Assembly (NCBI RefSeq): GCF_001428895.1
Contig: NZ_LMJA01000022.1
Coordinates: 1,369 to 65,368 of the forward strand
From: Mycobacterium sp. Root265
GTDB taxonomy: Bacteria; Actinomycetota; Actinomycetes; Mycobacteriales; Mycobacteriaceae
Reading direction: 5' to 3'
Length of the DNA stretch: 64,000 nt
Shown here: piece by piece, positions 17,496 to 25,110 of the stretch
How positions within the stretch are numbered: position 1 is the first letter of the stretch
Layout: the number at the start of each line of letters is the position of its first letter
Notes under the pieces: model-generated
The model's input: the letters and a program-made list of their open reading frames with translations, nothing else
What the model was told of the DNA's origin: nothing
Database searches by the model: none
Position numbers and translations under genes: made by a program

Positions 17496-17735
17496 GTGAA
17501 CAAACTGACGTTGGCGATAATTTTGGTGGGTGCCGGACTTGCGGTTGCACCGTTGTCCCAGGCCGAAGAGTGCGACTCCAAATACTCCGGTGCCTGCGTG
17601 CCGACCGACAGCGACGTCGACTGCGCCGGCGGCAGCGGAAACGGTCCGTCGTATGTCCAGGGACCGGTGACCGTGGTCGGCAACGACATCTACGATCTCG
17701 ATCGCGACGGTAACGGGGTGGCCTGCGAGTCCTAG
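17496..17735 (+). CDS. small secreted Excalibur-domain protein
   Basis: A 79-residue protein from GTG 17496. A signal peptide (KLTLAIILVGAGLAVAPLSQA) is followed by a short mature chain with four cysteines and the C-terminal DLDRDGNGVACES, the Excalibur calcium-binding motif (DxDxDGxxCE). It should be exported and may bind calcium at the cell surface. A longer frame extends upstream but has no signal-peptide logic. The function is unknown. Confidence 0.82.
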   Translation: MNKLTLAIILVGAGLAVAPLSQAEECDSKYSGACVPTDSDVDCAGGSGNGPSYVQGPVTVVGNDIYDLDRDGNGVACES

Positions 17736-17755
17736 CTATGACTGCGGCGACGCCG

Positions 17756-17781
17756 GTGCCCCCAGCCGGACTCCAACCGAC
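17756..17781. repeat. partial copy of a tRNA 3' end (possible attachment-site remnant)
   Basis: These 26 bases match the 3' end (T arm and acceptor strand) of the tRNA-Leu at 18343-18416 in 24 positions and have the same orientation; the two copies are 586 bp apart. The T-loop consensus TTCGA is changed to TTGGA and there is no matching 5' acceptor strand, so it is not a working tRNA. Duplicated tRNA 3' ends often mark integration of mobile DNA. The F420-type gene lies between the two copies. Confidence 0.6.
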
Positions 17782-17832
17782 GCTCAGGAGTCGTGAGCAG
17801 TTTCCTCGGCTCTGAAGGCGCTGTGGTCGAGG

Positions 17833-18219
17833 TCAACCCGCATTCGTCAGCAGTAAGGCTGCCTCGTTGTAGGGAAACGCTTGGTAGAGCAGCCGGGAAC
17901 GCGGTAGGACGAGGGCCGCCGCCTCGGCCTTGCTCATCACGCGCGGGTTGGCGAGCGGGACAGCCCGTCCACGCTTGCGCAGCACCGTCGACCCGCCCGC
18001 CAGCACGTTCTTCACCCAGTCCGTCTGTGGGCCGTAGCCGATGAGGATGGCATAGCCATCATGAGTCTTGAATACCATAAGGGGCGTTCGATATCGCTTG
18101 CCCGACTTCCGCCCGGCGTGCTCGAGCGTCCCGAGGTTCGGAAGCCACGGTGTGATCGCGCGTGCCGCCGGATTGGTGACTCGCTTGTTGAACTCTGCAA
18201 TTCGGCGAGGCACGCGCAT
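17833..18219 (-). CDS. deazaflavin (F420)-dependent nitroreductase-family protein
   Basis: A 128-residue protein of the DDN/DUF385 split-barrel family. LEHAGRKSGKRYRTPLMVF and TDWVKNVLAGG are the recognisable family segments and the usual cofactor-contact region. Family members in M. tuberculosis use reduced F420 to reduce quinones, nitroimidazoles and other substrates, or bind fatty acids. ATG 18219 gives normal length; a longer frame begins upstream without a better site. It sits between a tRNA gene and a copy of that tRNA's 3' end. Confidence 0.85.
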   Translation of the reverse strand: MRVPRRIAEFNKRVTNPAARAITPWLPNLGTLEHAGRKSGKRYRTPLMVFKTHDGYAILIGYGPQTDWVKNVLAGGSTVLRKRGRAVPLANPRVMSKAEAAALVLPRSRLLYQAFPYNEAALLLTNAG

Positions 18220-18342
18220 TCTCGGAGTGTAGGTATTCGTCGAAGCTCCGTCACCGCCTCGGGTGCGGTGACAGGGAGCTGCCAATGACAGCAACCACTA
18301 GAGACTCGAGCCGCAACAGGCCCCTGGCTACAAGAACTCGCG

Positions 18343-18416
18343 TGCCCCCAGTCGGACTCGAACCGACACTTTGCAGATTTTAAGTCTGCTGCCTCTGCCA
18401 ATTGGGCTATGGGGGC
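18343..18416 (-). tRNA. tRNA-Leu (anticodon UAA)
   Basis: The minus strand folds as a full cloverleaf: acceptor GCCCCCA/TGGGGGC with discriminator A, D arm with GG, anticodon stem GCAGA/TCTGC around loop CTTAAAA (anticodon TAA at 18382-18380), T arm GTCGG-TTCGAGT-CCGAC. The variable loop is only five bases (AAAGT), although leucine tRNAs usually have a long variable arm. The 3' CCA is not encoded. The anticodon and the A73 discriminator support leucine. Confidence 0.9.
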
Positions 18417-18501
18417 TGCTCCGGAATCAGAGACTAGTTGCCCGCCATCGAGGCGCCCGCGCCAGCCGTCCGATACCGCGGCACGGCCCGGCGCCATGAA
18501 G

Positions 18502-19818
18502 CTAGTTCGGCGGCGCTGGTGGTGGTGGTTCGTATGGTGTGTACCACCACCATTGCGCGCGTTCCCCGGTCGGGCCTGTGCACGGTGGCACGTCGGGCGG
18601 GGGTTTGGTGGGTGGTCGGGCCAGGGATCGGTTGGTGAGGGGTTCGCCGTCACTGTCGGTGACGGTGAGTTGTTCTGCTGGTCCGGTGAGGGTGATGCCG
18701 CCTTTGTGGTGCATGCGGTGGTGGAACGGGCACAGTAGGACCAGGTTGGATAGCTCGGTGGGCCCGCCGTTCTCCCAGTGCACCAGGTGATGGGCGTGCA
18801 GGCCGCGGGTGGCGCCGCAACCGGCGACGACGCAGGTCTGGTCGCGGTGCTCCAGGGCGCGGCGCAGCCGGCGGCTGATCGTTCTGGTCGCCCGGCCCAC
18901 CCCGATGGGTCGGCCGTGGCGTTCGAACCACACCTCACACGTGGCATCACAGAGCAGATATCGCCGGTCTTCTGCTGTCAGCGCAGGCCCCAGATGCAGC
19001 GCGGCGACGGGCTTTTCGACATCGACATGGACTACGACGGTGGTGTGCTGGCCGTGCGGGCGCCGCTGCGCTTCGGTGTCCCAGCCGGCCTCGATGAGGC
19101 TCATGAACGCATCCACCCCGTCCGGGAACGGCGGTGCCTGCTCGGACACCGTGGTTTCAGCCCCGCTGTCGCGGGCCCAGCCGTCCTCGGGGTCGATGGA
19201 GTCCTGGGCGTCGTGGTCGCGTTTCCAGTCCGCGACCAACGCATCGCGGTGGGACTGCAGGCCGGCCTCGAACTTCGCGGCCTCCACCTTGGGGAGCCGG
19301 ATCCGGTAGGTGGTGTAATCGTCCTGCTCGATGCGGCTGAAGGAGCGTTTGGGTTCGGGCTTGGACTCGGGTCCGGGGCGGGGTTCCTGTTTGACCGCGG
19401 TACGCAACTGGGTCACGGTGGCGTACTGCACCAGATGTGCGTAATGCTCATCGCAGCCCTGGCCGCCGTGTTCGGCGATCACCCCGAGCTGATCCAGCGA
19501 CACCCGTCCCTCCCGCAACCCCGCGACGCAGCGCTCAAGCTCGTCGATGCGGTGGGCGATGGCGACCATGGTGTCGGCGTTACGCGGTGAGACACCGGTC
19601 TTCCAGGCCACCAACGCCTGCAGGGAACGACACCCCGTGGCACCCCACAGGGCGTTGCCGTCGGCGGCGCCTCTGCCGTCGATCTCGGCGATGATCTCCA
19701 CCAACCGACCATCGAGGGCGTTGCGCTGCCCGATCAGCTCACCCATCTCCTCGAACAACACCTCGATACGCCGCACCGGAGGCACGTGATCGGCGTAAGC
19801 GGTTGCGGGAGGCGGCAT
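18502..19818 (-). CDS. 13E12-repeat-type HNH endonuclease-domain protein (DUF222)
   Basis: A 438-residue protein with a helical DUF222 region in the first 300 residues and an HNH nuclease domain near the C-terminus (CVVAGCGATRGLHAHHLVHW, ELSNLVLLCPFHHRMHH), with paired cysteines for a structural metal. This is the mycobacterial 13E12 family, often present in many copies and associated with repeats and phage integration. It is immediately downstream of the tRNA-Leu gene region, which fits a mobile or formerly mobile context. The tail is proline-rich. Confidence 0.88.
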   Translation of the reverse strand: MPPPATAYADHVPPVRRIEVLFEEMGELIGQRNALDGRLVEIIAEIDGRGAADGNALWGATGCRSLQALVAWKTGVSPRNADTMVAIAHRIDELERCVAGLREGRVSLDQLGVIAEHGGQGCDEHYAHLVQYATVTQLRTAVKQEPRPGPESKPEPKRSFSRIEQDDYTTYRIRLPKVEAAKFEAGLQSHRDALVADWKRDHDAQDSIDPEDGWARDSGAETTVSEQAPPFPDGVDAFMSLIEAGWDTEAQRRPHGQHTTVVVHVDVEKPVAALHLGPALTAEDRRYLLCDATCEVWFERHGRPIGVGRATRTISRRLRRALEHRDQTCVVAGCGATRGLHAHHLVHWENGGPTELSNLVLLCPFHHRMHHKGGITLTGPAEQLTVTDSDGEPLTNRSLARPPTKPPPDVPPCTGPTGERAQWWWYTPYEPPPPAPPN

Positions 19819-19966
19819 ACCACGATTCTAGAAGAGGGGTACGACAAGTTCTGGCGACAGTCGCGACCAGCGCAGCACCGACCGAAGACGTCAGAAAGGC
19901 GACCGGAACCGTCAAGATTGCGTAGAGAACGACGCAGTCCACCCGATCACGGCGCACCGTGGAACG

Positions 19967-20530
19967 ATGACCCACACCCCTGAAGGCGACAGCGTGCTGC
20001 GGCGGCTGTGGCACCGAGTCCTCGATGGCGATACCCCTTGGGGCTCAATGTCCGTCCGCCCACAACGCTGGGGCGCCACCTCATACCGGATCGTCATCTA
20101 CCCACCCGGTATCACCAGAGAGGAGTGCCGCCGGGTGCGGGTATGGCGCGGCTTTCCGGAATGGGGTGTGTTGCTGTGGTTGTCCGCGGCCGCCACCCTG
20201 TCCGGGCTCACCGACCCGGGCACTGCCGCCGCGATTGCCACAACCGCGGCGTTGTCCGCCGGAGCTACCTCATTCGCTCGGGCAAAGACCCTCCGCAAGC
20301 AGGTGCGCTCCGCGGAAGTGACACTGCCGTATCCGAATTCTGACGTCGACATGCTCGTCCGCGCCCGCCTGATTGAGAGCATCGGCACCACCATGACCGA
20401 CGCCGACAACCGGCTCCGTGACGGGAAACTGTCCCCCAGCGATCACGAAGCCATGTGGTGGCGGGCTTATGACCAACTCGAACGCGAGACCGTCATCCCG
20501 CCTGTCGGACGCTACGGAGTCATCAGATGA
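19967..20530 (+). CDS. conserved membrane protein, unknown (DUF6611-like)
   Basis: A 187-residue protein beginning MTHTPEGDSVLRRLWHRVLD. A hydrophobic pair of helices lies around residues 65-100 (GVLLWLSAAATLSGLTDPGT, AAAIATTAALSAGATSF), followed by a basic segment and a helical C-terminal half with ADNRLRDGKLSPSDHEAMWW. It resembles a mycobacterial family of uncharacterised membrane proteins (possibly DUF6611). The stop overlaps the next ATG (ATGA), so the following short frame may be coupled to it. The function is unknown. Confidence 0.7.
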   Translation: MTHTPEGDSVLRRLWHRVLDGDTPWGSMSVRPQRWGATSYRIVIYPPGITREECRRVRVWRGFPEWGVLLWLSAAATLSGLTDPGTAAAIATTAALSAGATSFARAKTLRKQVRSAEVTLPYPNSDVDMLVRARLIESIGTTMTDADNRLRDGKLSPSDHEAMWWRAYDQLERETVIPPVGRYGVIR

Positions 20531-20790
20531 TCGACCTGTTGGCCGCCCTCATCCTGCTCTGTGCACCGGCCGCCGCCCTGTACGCCATCCGCTGCGCCAT
20601 CCAGCGACAGTTCCGCCGCGAGCGCGACGGAGATGCCCTCAGCTCGTCGGCGGCTCATAAGGCACCTCGGGGTGCTCACGAGCCCAATCTCGTTGCTGCT
20701 CGGCCACCTTGCGATGGGTGCGGGCCAGCCAGGCCAGCCCACCCGCGATCAGCAGCACTGCCACCACCACGCCCACCACGCCGGCGGTGA
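20527..20790 (+). CDS. small membrane protein overlapping an opposing gene
   Basis: The ATG overlaps the upstream stop as ATGA. The first 45 residues look genuine: a membrane helix (LLAALILLCAPAAALYAIRC) followed by a basic stretch. From about residue 48 the frame runs antisense through the UsfY-like gene and becomes arginine/proline-rich, so the original protein was probably shorter and has lost its stop. Treat the C-terminal half as doubtful. Confidence 0.45.
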   Translation: MIDLLAALILLCAPAAALYAIRCAIQRQFRRERDGDALSSSAAHKAPRGAHEPNLVAARPPCDGCGPARPAHPRSAALPPPRPPRRR

Positions 20791-20950
20791 CCGAACTGTT
20801 GGCGAACGAAAACAGCCCGATGACGAGTGCCAGCACACCCAGGCCGACGGCTATCAGTCCCGGCGAATTCTTGCCGGCCTTCATCGTCTCGCCGGCGTGC
20901 TGACGGGTGGTACGGGCGTGATCGACGGGATCTCCGGAATGGTCGGGCAT
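20639..20950 (-). CDS. UsfY-like small membrane protein
   Basis: A 103-residue protein. The N-terminal DPVDHARTTRQHAGE is the signature I associate with UsfY, a protein encoded near sigF in mycobacteria; two membrane helices follow (LIAVGLGVLALVIGLFSF and GVVGVVVAVLLIAGG) and then a polar tail. It lies 18 bp after the flavodoxin-like gene in the same direction and is probably co-transcribed with it from a SigF-like promoter. UsfY proteins have no firmly known biochemical role. Confidence 0.75.
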   Translation of the reverse strand: MPDHSGDPVDHARTTRQHAGETMKAGKNSPGLIAVGLGVLALVIGLFSFANSSVTAGVVGVVVAVLLIAGGLAWLARTHRKVAEQQRDWAREHPEVPYEPPTS

Positions 20951-20968
20951 GTCAGCCTTCCTATTTCG

Positions 20969-21580
20969 CTATTCGTACGCCGGGTACTGGGACTGCTTCA
21001 GTGACCGCGCCAGATGGACCGCATTGCGCGCCGCGGCCGCAGTGGTCGACGCCACCTGCGAGGGCACCTCGTCGAGATCGTTGTAGTCGACCGACTCCAT
21101 CGCGCGGCCGTTCCAGTAGGTGCTGCCCTGCGCCGGAATGCTGTAACCGACGTCGTTGAGGGCCTGGAACACATCGGCGATCACCTTGTGCGCGCCGTCC
21201 TCGTTGCCGACCACGCTGACGATCGCCACCTTGCCGGCCATCGCGGGGCGGCCTCGCTCGTCGGTGTTGGACAGCTCGGCGTCCAACCTTTCCAGCACAC
21301 GCTGGGTCACCGACGACGGATGCCCCAGCCAGGTCGGGGTACTCAGCACGAGGATGTCGGCTGCCAGCACCTTCTCCCGGATCGACGGCCACTGATCGCT
21401 GTCGCCCATATCCGCTTCGACGCCGGGAGCGATGTGAAAGTCCACACAACGCACCGATTCGCATTCGGCACCTTCGCTTCGCAGCGTTTCGAACAGATGC
21501 TCGGCGATCAGTTCACTGCTGGACGGGGCCGGGCTCGGCTTGAGGCTGCAGACCAGGGCGAGGGCACGAATCTCGGTCAT
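20969..21580 (-). CDS. flavodoxin-fold NAD(P)H-dependent FMN reductase
   Basis: A 203-residue protein of the flavodoxin/NADPH-FMN-reductase family: RALALVCSLKPSPAPSSSEL is the phosphate-binding start, and STPTWLGHPSSVTQRVLERL with VSVVGNEDGAHKVIADVFQA lines the flavin site. It should be a cytoplasmic flavin or quinone reductase. ATG 21580 follows a GGGTAC -10-like element by ten bases, so the transcript would be nearly leaderless. It is divergent from the hemerythrin gene and upstream of the UsfY-like gene, which suggests a stress-response unit. Confidence 0.85.
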   Translation of the reverse strand: MTEIRALALVCSLKPSPAPSSSELIAEHLFETLRSEGAECESVRCVDFHIAPGVEADMGDSDQWPSIREKVLAADILVLSTPTWLGHPSSVTQRVLERLDAELSNTDERGRPAMAGKVAIVSVVGNEDGAHKVIADVFQALNDVGYSIPAQGSTYWNGRAMESVDYNDLDEVPSQVASTTAAAARNAVHLARSLKQSQYPAYE

Positions 21581-21590
21581 GGTGTACGTG

Positions 21591-21596
21591 GTACCC
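21591..21596 (-). promoter_or_regulatory. SigF-like -10 element for flavodoxin-like gene
   Basis: The minus strand carries GGGTAC ten bases before ATG 21580, matching the -10 of mycobacterial SigF promoters (GGTTT-N15-17-GGGTA). The -35 is weak (TGATT, 16 bp away). A better copy faces the other way at 21623-21647. Confidence 0.4.
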
Positions 21597-21622
21597 GGCT
21601 CGCCGCGGACCCAATCACGGTC

Positions 21623-21647
21623 GTTTCGCCGAAGCTGAGCCCGGGTA
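21623..21647 (+). promoter_or_regulatory. SigF-like promoter for hemerythrin gene
   Basis: GTTT (21623-21626) and GGGTA (21643-21647) are 16 bp apart, which fits the SigF consensus of mycobacteria (GGTTT-N15-17-GGGTA) except for the first G. It lies 77 bp before the hemerythrin ATG. It is one of two GGGTAC elements in opposite orientation in a 143-bp divergent region. Confidence 0.5.
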
Positions 21648-21723
21648 CGCGGTACGGAGCGCGGCACCACAGCCCCAGGGCCGGCGCTACAGCCCAAAAA
21701 ACCACTGCAGCAAGGAGATCACC

Positions 21724-22302
21724 ATGACTGCACCAACCATCAATTCGACCGGCGATGTCGTCGACTACCTGCGAACGCAGCACGAAACCATCAGGGCGCT
21801 GTTCCAGGAAACCCTCGATGCGTCGGACGCCGAGACCCGTGACGAAGCGTTCACCCGTCTTCGCACCATGCTGGCCGTGCACGAAACCGCCGAAGAGATG
21901 GTGGTGCACCCGCGTGTCCGCCGCAAGGTCGGCGACGGCGCGCAGATCGTCGATGACCGGCTGGCCGAGGAGCACGACGCCAAGGTCATGTTGCGCGACA
22001 TCGAGGATCTGCCACGGGACAGCGCGGAGTTCACCAAGGCGTTGATCCACCTGCAGGCCGCCGTGCTCAAGCACGCCGAGGCCGAGGAAGAGCTCGAATT
22101 CACCGCCCTGGAAGCCGAATTGGACAAGGACGAACTCGCCAAGCTCACCGAAGCCGTCGAGATCGCAGAACGCATCGCACCGACGCACCCGCACCCCGGC
22201 GTCGAATCGGCCGCAGCCAACTTTGCGGCCGGACCCTTTGCGTCCGTCCTGGATCGGGCCCGGGACGCACTCAGCGGAGCCTTCGCCTCCACACGTTCCT
22301 GA
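21724..22302 (+). CDS. hemerythrin HHE-domain protein
   Basis: A 192-residue protein with an N-terminal hemerythrin-type four-helix bundle. His20 (LRTQHETIRALF), His53 with Glu57 (LAVHETAEEMVVHPRV, plus His62) and later histidines in EEHDAKVML and LKHAEAEEELEF are the expected di-iron ligands. Mycobacterial hemerythrin-like proteins affect redox and peroxide responses and some are under SigF. The ATG has AAGGAGATCACC in front. A hairpin terminator follows. Confidence 0.93.
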   Translation: MTAPTINSTGDVVDYLRTQHETIRALFQETLDASDAETRDEAFTRLRTMLAVHETAEEMVVHPRVRRKVGDGAQIVDDRLAEEHDAKVMLRDIEDLPRDSAEFTKALIHLQAAVLKHAEAEEELEFTALEAELDKDELAKLTEAVEIAERIAPTHPHPGVESAAANFAAGPFASVLDRARDALSGAFASTRS

Positions 22303-22315
22303 CTACGGCCGACAG

Positions 22316-22344
22316 AACCCCGAGACCCGCACGGTCTCGGGGTT
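22316..22344. terminator. hairpin between convergent genes
   Basis: AACCCCGAGACC, a five-base loop, then GGTCTCGGGGTT: a perfect 12-bp stem between the hemerythrin stop and the stop of the opposing gene. There is no long T run, so it may act as a bidirectional intrinsic terminator or simply as a transcript-stabilising hairpin. Confidence 0.65.
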
Positions 22345-22353
22345 ATGGCATGT

Positions 22354-23043
22354 TCACCCGCTCCGACCCGCCGACACCGACGGCGCGAAGGTCACCGACG
22401 GCCGGGGTAGCCGCCACCGCGCACAACCCTCGTCGATCGCGTCGTCGACCGCGGCCGCGATCGCCTTCAACTCGGCCTTGTCGCCCTCCATCCAGACCGC
22501 CATCGGACCGCCGGTCAGGCTGATCCGGGTCAGCGCCGAGCCGTCGGCGCGCAGTTCTGCGATCCGGCCCAGCAGCCGCTCGGCGGCCGCACCCCAGTCC
22601 AGCGGCCCCGAAGCCTGGACATCGCAGTGCAATCCGATCACCGCCAGACAGCCTTGCCCCGGCACAGCGGGGCATTCGCCGTCGACGTGTACGTAGGTGT
22701 CGTGATGTGCGCAGGCCATCAGGACGTCGATGTGCTGTTCGCACGACACCACGAACCGGTTCACACCCAGATCCAGCGCGCACACGATGGGCTCAGCGGT
22801 CCCGCCGCAGCGCAGCACCACCTGCCCGGGGCGCACTCCGCACTGTCCCGTCAGGTCGAGTTCGTCACCGTCGCCGGCGTACACCGTCACACCGTGCGCC
22901 CGCACCCATGCCGCCACCGACGGATCATTGAGCACTGTTGCGGGCAACCCACATCCGGCAAGGGGTAGCAGCCGCCTGATGGCCCGCATCGACACGGGCA
23001 GGCGGTGCCGCGCAGGCGTCGCGGGCATGTCGATATCTGTCAT
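22354..23043 (-). CDS. unidentified protein, possibly a PLP-barrel relative
   Basis: A 229-residue protein. LDLGVNRFVVSCEQHIDVL and GDELDLTGQCGVRPGQVVLR recall the TIM-barrel strands of LysA/ornithine decarboxylase-type enzymes, but no lysine stands where the PLP-binding residue would be and the protein is half the usual length. It could be a divergent or non-catalytic relative. It starts at ATG 23043 directly upstream of, and divergent from, the kdp operon, so a potassium-related role is possible but unsupported. Confidence 0.6.
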   Translation of the reverse strand: MTDIDMPATPARHRLPVSMRAIRRLLPLAGCGLPATVLNDPSVAAWVRAHGVTVYAGDGDELDLTGQCGVRPGQVVLRCGGTAEPIVCALDLGVNRFVVSCEQHIDVLMACAHHDTYVHVDGECPAVPGQGCLAVIGLHCDVQASGPLDWGAAAERLLGRIAELRADGSALTRISLTGGPMAVWMEGDKAELKAIAAAVDDAIDEGCARWRLPRPSVTFAPSVSAGRSG

Positions 23044-23125
23044 CAAACCGGTCTACGCGCACCTGCTGCGCAGTCCCTGTGCAGTTGCGCATACCCCGCA
23101 CAGACACGGCCGGTGCACAGAGACC

Positions 23126-23152
23126 GTAAAGATGCCTCCCGCCGGCGTAAAG
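23126..23152. promoter_or_regulatory. GTAAAG direct repeat, candidate KdpE site
   Basis: GTAAAG occurs at 23126-23131 and again at 23147-23152, 21 bp apart (two helical turns), in the 215-bp region between the divergent gene and the first kdp reading frame. OmpR-type regulators such as KdpE bind tandem half-sites on one face of DNA, so this is a reasonable operator candidate. No strong sigma-A promoter is evident. Confidence 0.35.
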
Positions 23153-23258
23153 GAACCGTCAACGCCCAGGTCAAACCCCGATCCACGGGCATACGTTGGC
23201 GTCCGCAGCCACCACTTCCGGAGGCTGCGTCAACGAGCGCAGGAGTGCTGATTCCATC

Positions 23259-23354
23259 GTGACAACTGCCCTGTCCACCGTCCTCTACCTCGTGCTGACG
23301 GTGGCGATCTTCGCCCTGCTCGGCCTGGTGCAGCGATTGGTCGAACGGCTGTGA
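23259..23354 (+). CDS. 31-residue membrane peptide preceding kdpF
   Basis: GTG 23259, with a possible AGGAG 14 bases upstream, opens a 31-codon frame with one membrane helix ([20 protein letters not shown]) and a basic/acidic end RLVERL. Its TGA overlaps the kdpF GTG as GTGA. It resembles KdpF in size and topology and probably is a second small subunit or regulator of the Kdp complex. It is too short for most gene finders. Its reality is supported by overlap and codon-like composition. Confidence 0.6.
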   Translation: MTTALSTVLYLVLTVAIFALLGLVQRLVERL

Positions 23355-23440
23355 ACTACGCCAACGCCATCGGCCTGGTGCTGGCGATCGCCATCGCCCT
23401 GTTCCTGGTCGCCGCCCTGCTCTTCCCCGAGAGGTTCTAG
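23351..23440 (+). CDS. kdpF: KdpF, small subunit of K+-transporting ATPase
   Basis: A 29-residue single-helix protein ([20 protein letters not shown], ending LLFPERF) matching KdpF in length and in its position immediately before kdpA. KdpF stabilises the KdpABC complex in the membrane. It overlaps the upstream small peptide by four bases and the kdpA GTG by one base (TAGTG), so the three start codons are coupled. Confidence 0.85.
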   Translation: MNYANAIGLVLAIAIALFLVAALLFPERF

Positions 23441-25110
23441 TGAGTACGACAACCGCGGGAATCGTCTTTCTCGCAACACTGGTGCTCGCCCTGGCGGTGA
23501 CACACGCACCAATCGGCGACTACATGTACCGGGTCTACAACGGCGACAAACATTCTCGGGTGGAGCGCGGCATCTACCGCCTGATCGGCGCCGACCCCAA
23601 GGCCGAACAGACCTGGGGCGCCTACGCGCGCAGCGTGCTCGCCTTCTCCGCCGTCAGCGTCGTGTTCCTGTTCATTCTCCAACTCCTGCAGGGCACCTTG
23701 CCGCTGCACCTGAACGATCCCGGCACCGAGATGACACCGGCGCTGGCCTGGAACACCGCCGTCAGCTTCGTGACGAACACCAACTGGCAGGCCTACTCCG
23801 GGGAATCCACCCAGGGGCACCTGGTCCAGATGGCCGGCCTGGCGGTGCAGAACTTCGTGTCCGCGGCCGTCGGCATGGCGGTGGCCATCGCGTTCGTGCG
23901 TGGACTGGTCCGGCGCAGTACCGGCGACCTCGGTAACTTCTGGGTCGACTTGGTGCGCGGCAGCCTGCGAATCCTGTTGCCAATCTCGATCATCGGCGCC
24001 ATCGTGCTGATCGCCGGTGGTGTCATCCAGAACTTCACCGTGCACGACCAGGTGATCAACACCCTCGCGGGCGGCCAGCAGACCATCCCCGGTGGCCCGG
24101 TGGCCAGCCAGGAGGCCATCAAGGAACTCGGCACCAACGGCGGCGGCTTCTACAACGCAAACTCAGCGCATCCGTTCGAGAACCCGACCACCTGGACGAA
24201 CTGGATCGAAAACCTGTTGCTCCTGCTGATCCCGTTCGCGCTCCCGCGCACCTTCGGGCGGATGGTCGGCAGCAAGAAGCAGGGTTACGCGATCGTCGCC
24301 GCCATGGGAACCATCGCCACCCTGAGCGTCAGCCTGCTGATGCTGTTCCAGCTGCAGGCGCACGGCACGGTACCCACCGCGGTCGGCTCCGCGATGGAAG
24401 GCGTCGAACAACGCTTCGGTGTCGCCAACTCGGCGGTCTTCGCCGCATCGACGACGCTCACCTCCACCGGTGCGGTGAACTCGTTCCACGACTCGTACAC
24501 CAGCCTCGGCGGCATGATCACGATGTTCAACATGCAGCTCGGTGAGATCGCGCCAGGTGGCGTCGGTTCCGGTCTCTACGGCATGTTGATCCTGGCCATC
24601 ATCACCGTCTTCATCGCCGGTCTGATGGTCGGCCGGACACCGGAATACCTCGGCAAGAAGATCACCCCACGTGAGATCAAGTTCGCCGCAGCGTATTTCC
24701 TCGTCACACCGCTGCTGGTGCTGACCGGCACCGCGCTGGCCATGGCCACACCCGGGCAGCGCGACGGCATGCTCAACACCGGACCGCACGGGCTGTCGGA
24801 GGTGTTGTACGCCTTCACCTCGGCATCCAACAACAACGGCTCCGCCTTCGCCGGACTGTCGGTCAACACCGAGTGGTACAACACCGCGCTCGGTATGGCC
24901 ATGGTGTTCGGCCGGTTCCTGCCCATCATCCTGGTGCTGGCCTTGGCCGGATCGTTTGCCGCCCAGGCCAGAACGCCCGATTCGGCCGGCACGCTGCCCA
25001 CTCACCGCCCGCAGTTCGTCGGGCTGCTCGTCGGCGTCACGATGATCCTGGTCGCCCTGACCTTCCTGCCCATGCTCGCCCTCGGGCCCCTCGCTGAAGG
25101 AATTCACTGA
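23440..25110 (+). CDS. kdpA: KdpA, K+-binding channel-like subunit
   Basis: A 556-residue membrane protein of normal KdpA length with about ten helices and four repeated selectivity-filter-like segments, including [40 protein letters not shown] and [20 protein letters not shown]. It binds potassium at the outer face and passes it to KdpB. The GTG start overlaps the kdpF stop, and its TGA overlaps the kdpB ATG (TGATG). Part of the high-affinity K+ uptake P-type ATPase that is used when potassium is scarce. Confidence 0.97.
   Translation: MSTTTAGIVFLATLVLALAVTHAPIGDYMYRVYNGDKHSRVERGIYRLIGADPKAEQTWGAYARSVLAFSAVSVVFLFILQLLQGTLPLHLNDPGTEMTPALAWNTAVSFVTNTNWQAYSGESTQGHLVQMAGLAVQNFVSAAVGMAVAIAFVRGLVRRSTGDLGNFWVDLVRGSLRILLPISIIGAIVLIAGGVIQNFTVHDQVINTLAGGQQTIPGGPVASQEAIKELGTNGGGFYNANSAHPFENPTTWTNWIENLLLLLIPFALPRTFGRMVGSKKQGYAIVAAMGTIATLSVSLLMLFQLQAHGTVPTAVGSAMEGVEQRFGVANSAVFAASTTLTSTGAVNSFHDSYTSLGGMITMFNMQLGEIAPGGVGSGLYGMLILAIITVFIAGLMVGRTPEYLGKKITPREIKFAAAYFLVTPLLVLTGTALAMATPGQRDGMLNTGPHGLSEVLYAFTSASNNNGSAFAGLSVNTEWYNTALGMAMVFGRFLPIILVLALAGSFAAQARTPDSAGTLPTHRPQFVGLLVGVTMILVALTFLPMLALGPLAEGIH

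Noticed and set aside
17740-17800. A second tRNA gene
   Set aside because: Only the T arm and 3' acceptor strand are recognisable; no 5' acceptor strand, changed T loop and no canonical anticodon loop, so it is treated as a remnant.
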